Positions 20,833 through 22,264 of a stretch of DNA of 22,264 bases are shown here, piece by piece. Where the stretch lies: IMG/VR virus record IMGVR_UViG_3300038954_000191, positions 1 through 22,264 of that record; one strand, written 5' to 3'. A program made the translations under genes and the position numbers. The first letter of the stretch is position 1, and the number at the start of each line of letters is the position of its first letter. The DNA comes from a virus. Under the pieces are notes generated by a model that was not told the origin of the DNA, ran no database searches, and saw only the letters and a program-made list of their open reading frames with translations.

Positions 20833-22264
20833 TTATACTCTCTCGTCAGGTTTGATACTCCTGCCTGTCGACTGGCAGAAAGCTCGGAAGTGTGCAATCT
20901 CACAGTATGCGGCTGCGTGTGCGAAGTGGTCGTCCGCGATTGACTTATAGATGCCGCGAGGCAGTCCAAGTTCGTCTAACTCGTAGGTACGAATCGGTGC
21001 CTTCAAGTGTTCTCTCGCAACCCCTGGGAAACCGATCGGCACAGTAATCTTCTGCTTGTGGAATCGACCGAGTGCCAAGTCGAGGAACACAGTACGATCC
21101 ACTGTGAGGCAGGGTACACCCTGCTCGTCTTTGGTCTCCTTGACTTCGTTGCCGACTGTACCTCGACGGTAGGCAACCATTGAGGCGTAGCCTTTGAACG
21201 CACGACAGAATCGCCGGGCGTTCACGGTGTCTGGCTGAAAGTCAACACACGCGTGGCGTACTTGCCATTCCCGCATCAGGTTTCCCAACGCGTTCCAGTC
21301 ATCCGATGGAAGACGGATCGCTTGCAGCATTCGCTGCATTGAATTCTCGTACGGCATGTTCTTCGGGTCACGGTCGTACTTGAATTCTGCAATCCAACAG
21401 TCGAGGTATGTACCAACGTCAACACCCATGCAGATGAGTCGGTTGGCGTCTTCCGGTCGGTCTTCACCGATGCGGTAGGAACCGTCCCGGCATTCCTCAA
21501 TAATTGAATCGGTGACTCGGGCACCCTCGCTGATATGAGGCTCGCCGAGTTTCTGGTTCTTGAATTCGATCGCCGCTAAGTCGCTCAGTTGAGCCTTGTG
21601 GTACGCGTTCGCCATTTCACCTGGGGTGACGGTCGACGAGTACATTTGATTGATGTGAAAGGAGCGGTGACCCTTCACGTTCGTTCGTTGTGCAACCCAC
21701 TCGGCCCCTTTGAGCCAGTCGAGTTTCTCTTCATGCTTCAACTCTTTCTTGCAGAGGTTGCAGATGAAGATGGTTCGATCGCTCTCCGGGTCGCCCGGGT
21801 AGTCGCCTGCTACGATGGTGTTCTCTTCCCAATCCAAGCGGATTCGTTTACCGCAATGGGGACACGGGAAAAAGAATTGCTCCATCGTTCCGTGACTGTA
21901 CTGCTTGTCGATTCCAAACTCCGGAAGAGTCGGCGTCGATAAACTGAACAGGTATTTCTTTAACTGACCGGATAGTCGCTCCGTGACTAGGTCATACGTG
22001 TTGTCCGAGCAGCGATCGTACTCGTCGATGATCGCCGTCGAAATTGGAACGGACACAAGACCACGCTCCGCAACGGAGCCTCGAATGTAGAGGCTCGCGT
22101 TTTGGTCTGTGATTTTCAATCCGACTTTGTTCGTCTTGCCCCACATATCTTTCAAGTGAGGCGACAAATCAGTCAGAGCGTCGAGTCGTCCCTGGGAGAA
22201 GTCACCAGCCAACCCAGCGGTCGGCAGGACGTATAACACGTCTTCGACCTTCTCGTTGATGATG
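20833..22264 (-). CDS. Terminase large subunit, lambda gpA-like (5' end outside window)
   Basis: The reading frame stays open to the right edge. A GTG at 22239 exists inside the gene, but the codons before it (IINEKVEDV) continue the family pattern, so the start and the Walker A motif lie outside. Numbering from this GTG, DFSQGRL is followed by the Walker B motif STAIIDEYDRC (68-77) and the motif FSLSTPT (98-104). A zinc ribbon CPHC...CNLC (126-129 and 160-163) is characteristic of gpA-like terminases (PF05876). The C-terminal nuclease has MGVDVG (D274), ACVDFQPD (D333) and DDHFAH (D436/437). It would cut and translocate DNA at the portal. Expected full length exceeds the visible 476 codons. 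Confidence 0.92.
   Translation of the reverse strand, partial: IINEKVEDVLYVLPTAGLAGDFSQGRLDALTDLSPHLKDMWGKTNKVGLKITDQNASLYIRGSVAERGLVSVPISTAIIDEYDRCSDNTYDLVTERLSGQLKKYLFSLSTPTLPEFGIDKQYSHGTMEQFFFPCPHCGKRIRLDWEENTIVAGDYPGDPESDRTIFICNLCKKELKHEEKLDWLKGAEWVAQRTNVKGHRSFHINQMYSSTVTPGEMANAYHKAQLSDLAAIEFKNQKLGEPHISEGARVTDSIIEECRDGSYRIGEDRPEDANRLICMGVDVGTYLDCWIAEFKYDRDPKNMPYENSMQRMLQAIRLPSDDWNALGNLMREWQVRHACVDFQPDTVNARRFCRAFKGYASMVAYRRGTVGNEVKETKDEQGVPCLTVDRTVFLDLALGRFHKQKITVPIGFPGVAREHLKAPIRTYELDELGLPRGIYKSIADDHFAHAAAYCEIAHFRAFCQSTGRSIKPDERV

Noticed and set aside
22237-22239. GTG as the true start of the terminase.
   Set aside because: The frame continues upstream to the window edge with family-like residues, and the ATP-binding motif is missing, so the gene is only partly visible.
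1-22264. tRNA genes, CRISPR arrays, insertion sequences, attachment sites.
   Set aside because: I found no cloverleaf, regular direct-repeat array, transposase or integrase, though reading by eye could miss a short att core.

Overview
The window is part of a tailed double-stranded DNA phage or prophage genome. Gene order and protein features fit a siphovirus: there is a tail tube, a tape measure and a frameshifting tail chaperone, and no sheath gene. G+C is intermediate. No integrase, tRNA, CRISPR array, insertion sequence or recognisable host gene is seen, so the host cannot be named from this window.

Almost everything lies on the minus strand and is transcribed from right to left. Packaging and head genes come first: a lambda gpA-like large terminase cut by the right edge (20833-22264), portal (19069-20832), a head-tail adaptor with an extra N-terminal domain (18380-19069), scaffold (17419-18267), and a P22-type coat protein carrying an inserted beta region (15910-17334). 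Next are a small membrane protein with a coiled coil (15544-15819), head closure (15117-15560) and a probable tail terminator (14654-15127).

The tail module follows. It has two nearly twin tail tube genes (13822-14580 and 13043-13786), a hairpin terminator, and a tail chaperone whose -1 frame continues into a 78-residue extension (12285-12967). After these come a tail-completion-like protein (11852-12355), a 1209-residue tape measure (8222-11851) and tail-tip or adhesion proteins (1983-8225). The tip set comprises a small structural protein, a lectin-like protein, a repeat protein with a Dit-like C-terminus, a second Dit-like protein and a large hub.

The minus-strand operon ends in an unusual, tightly overlapping set: a 14-cysteine protein (1381-1971), a small SPFH/band-7-like protein (873-1388) and a possible 52-residue CxxC protein (722-880). 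Two genes on the plus strand run toward this set: the end of an unrecognised gene (1-169) and a DEDDh exonuclease (166-768). The two modules converge on a strong hairpin at 805-851. The minus-strand genes are almost gapless, with TAATG, ATGA and TAAATG junctions. This implies one long late operon with local control by hairpins (after the coat gene and after the tail tube pair), a frameshift, and possibly an internal promoter before the scaffold gene.

The points most worth following up are the SPFH/Cys-rich end cassette, the twin tail tubes that differ almost only in one internal domain, the similar beta motif in coat and tube proteins, and the frameshift extension.
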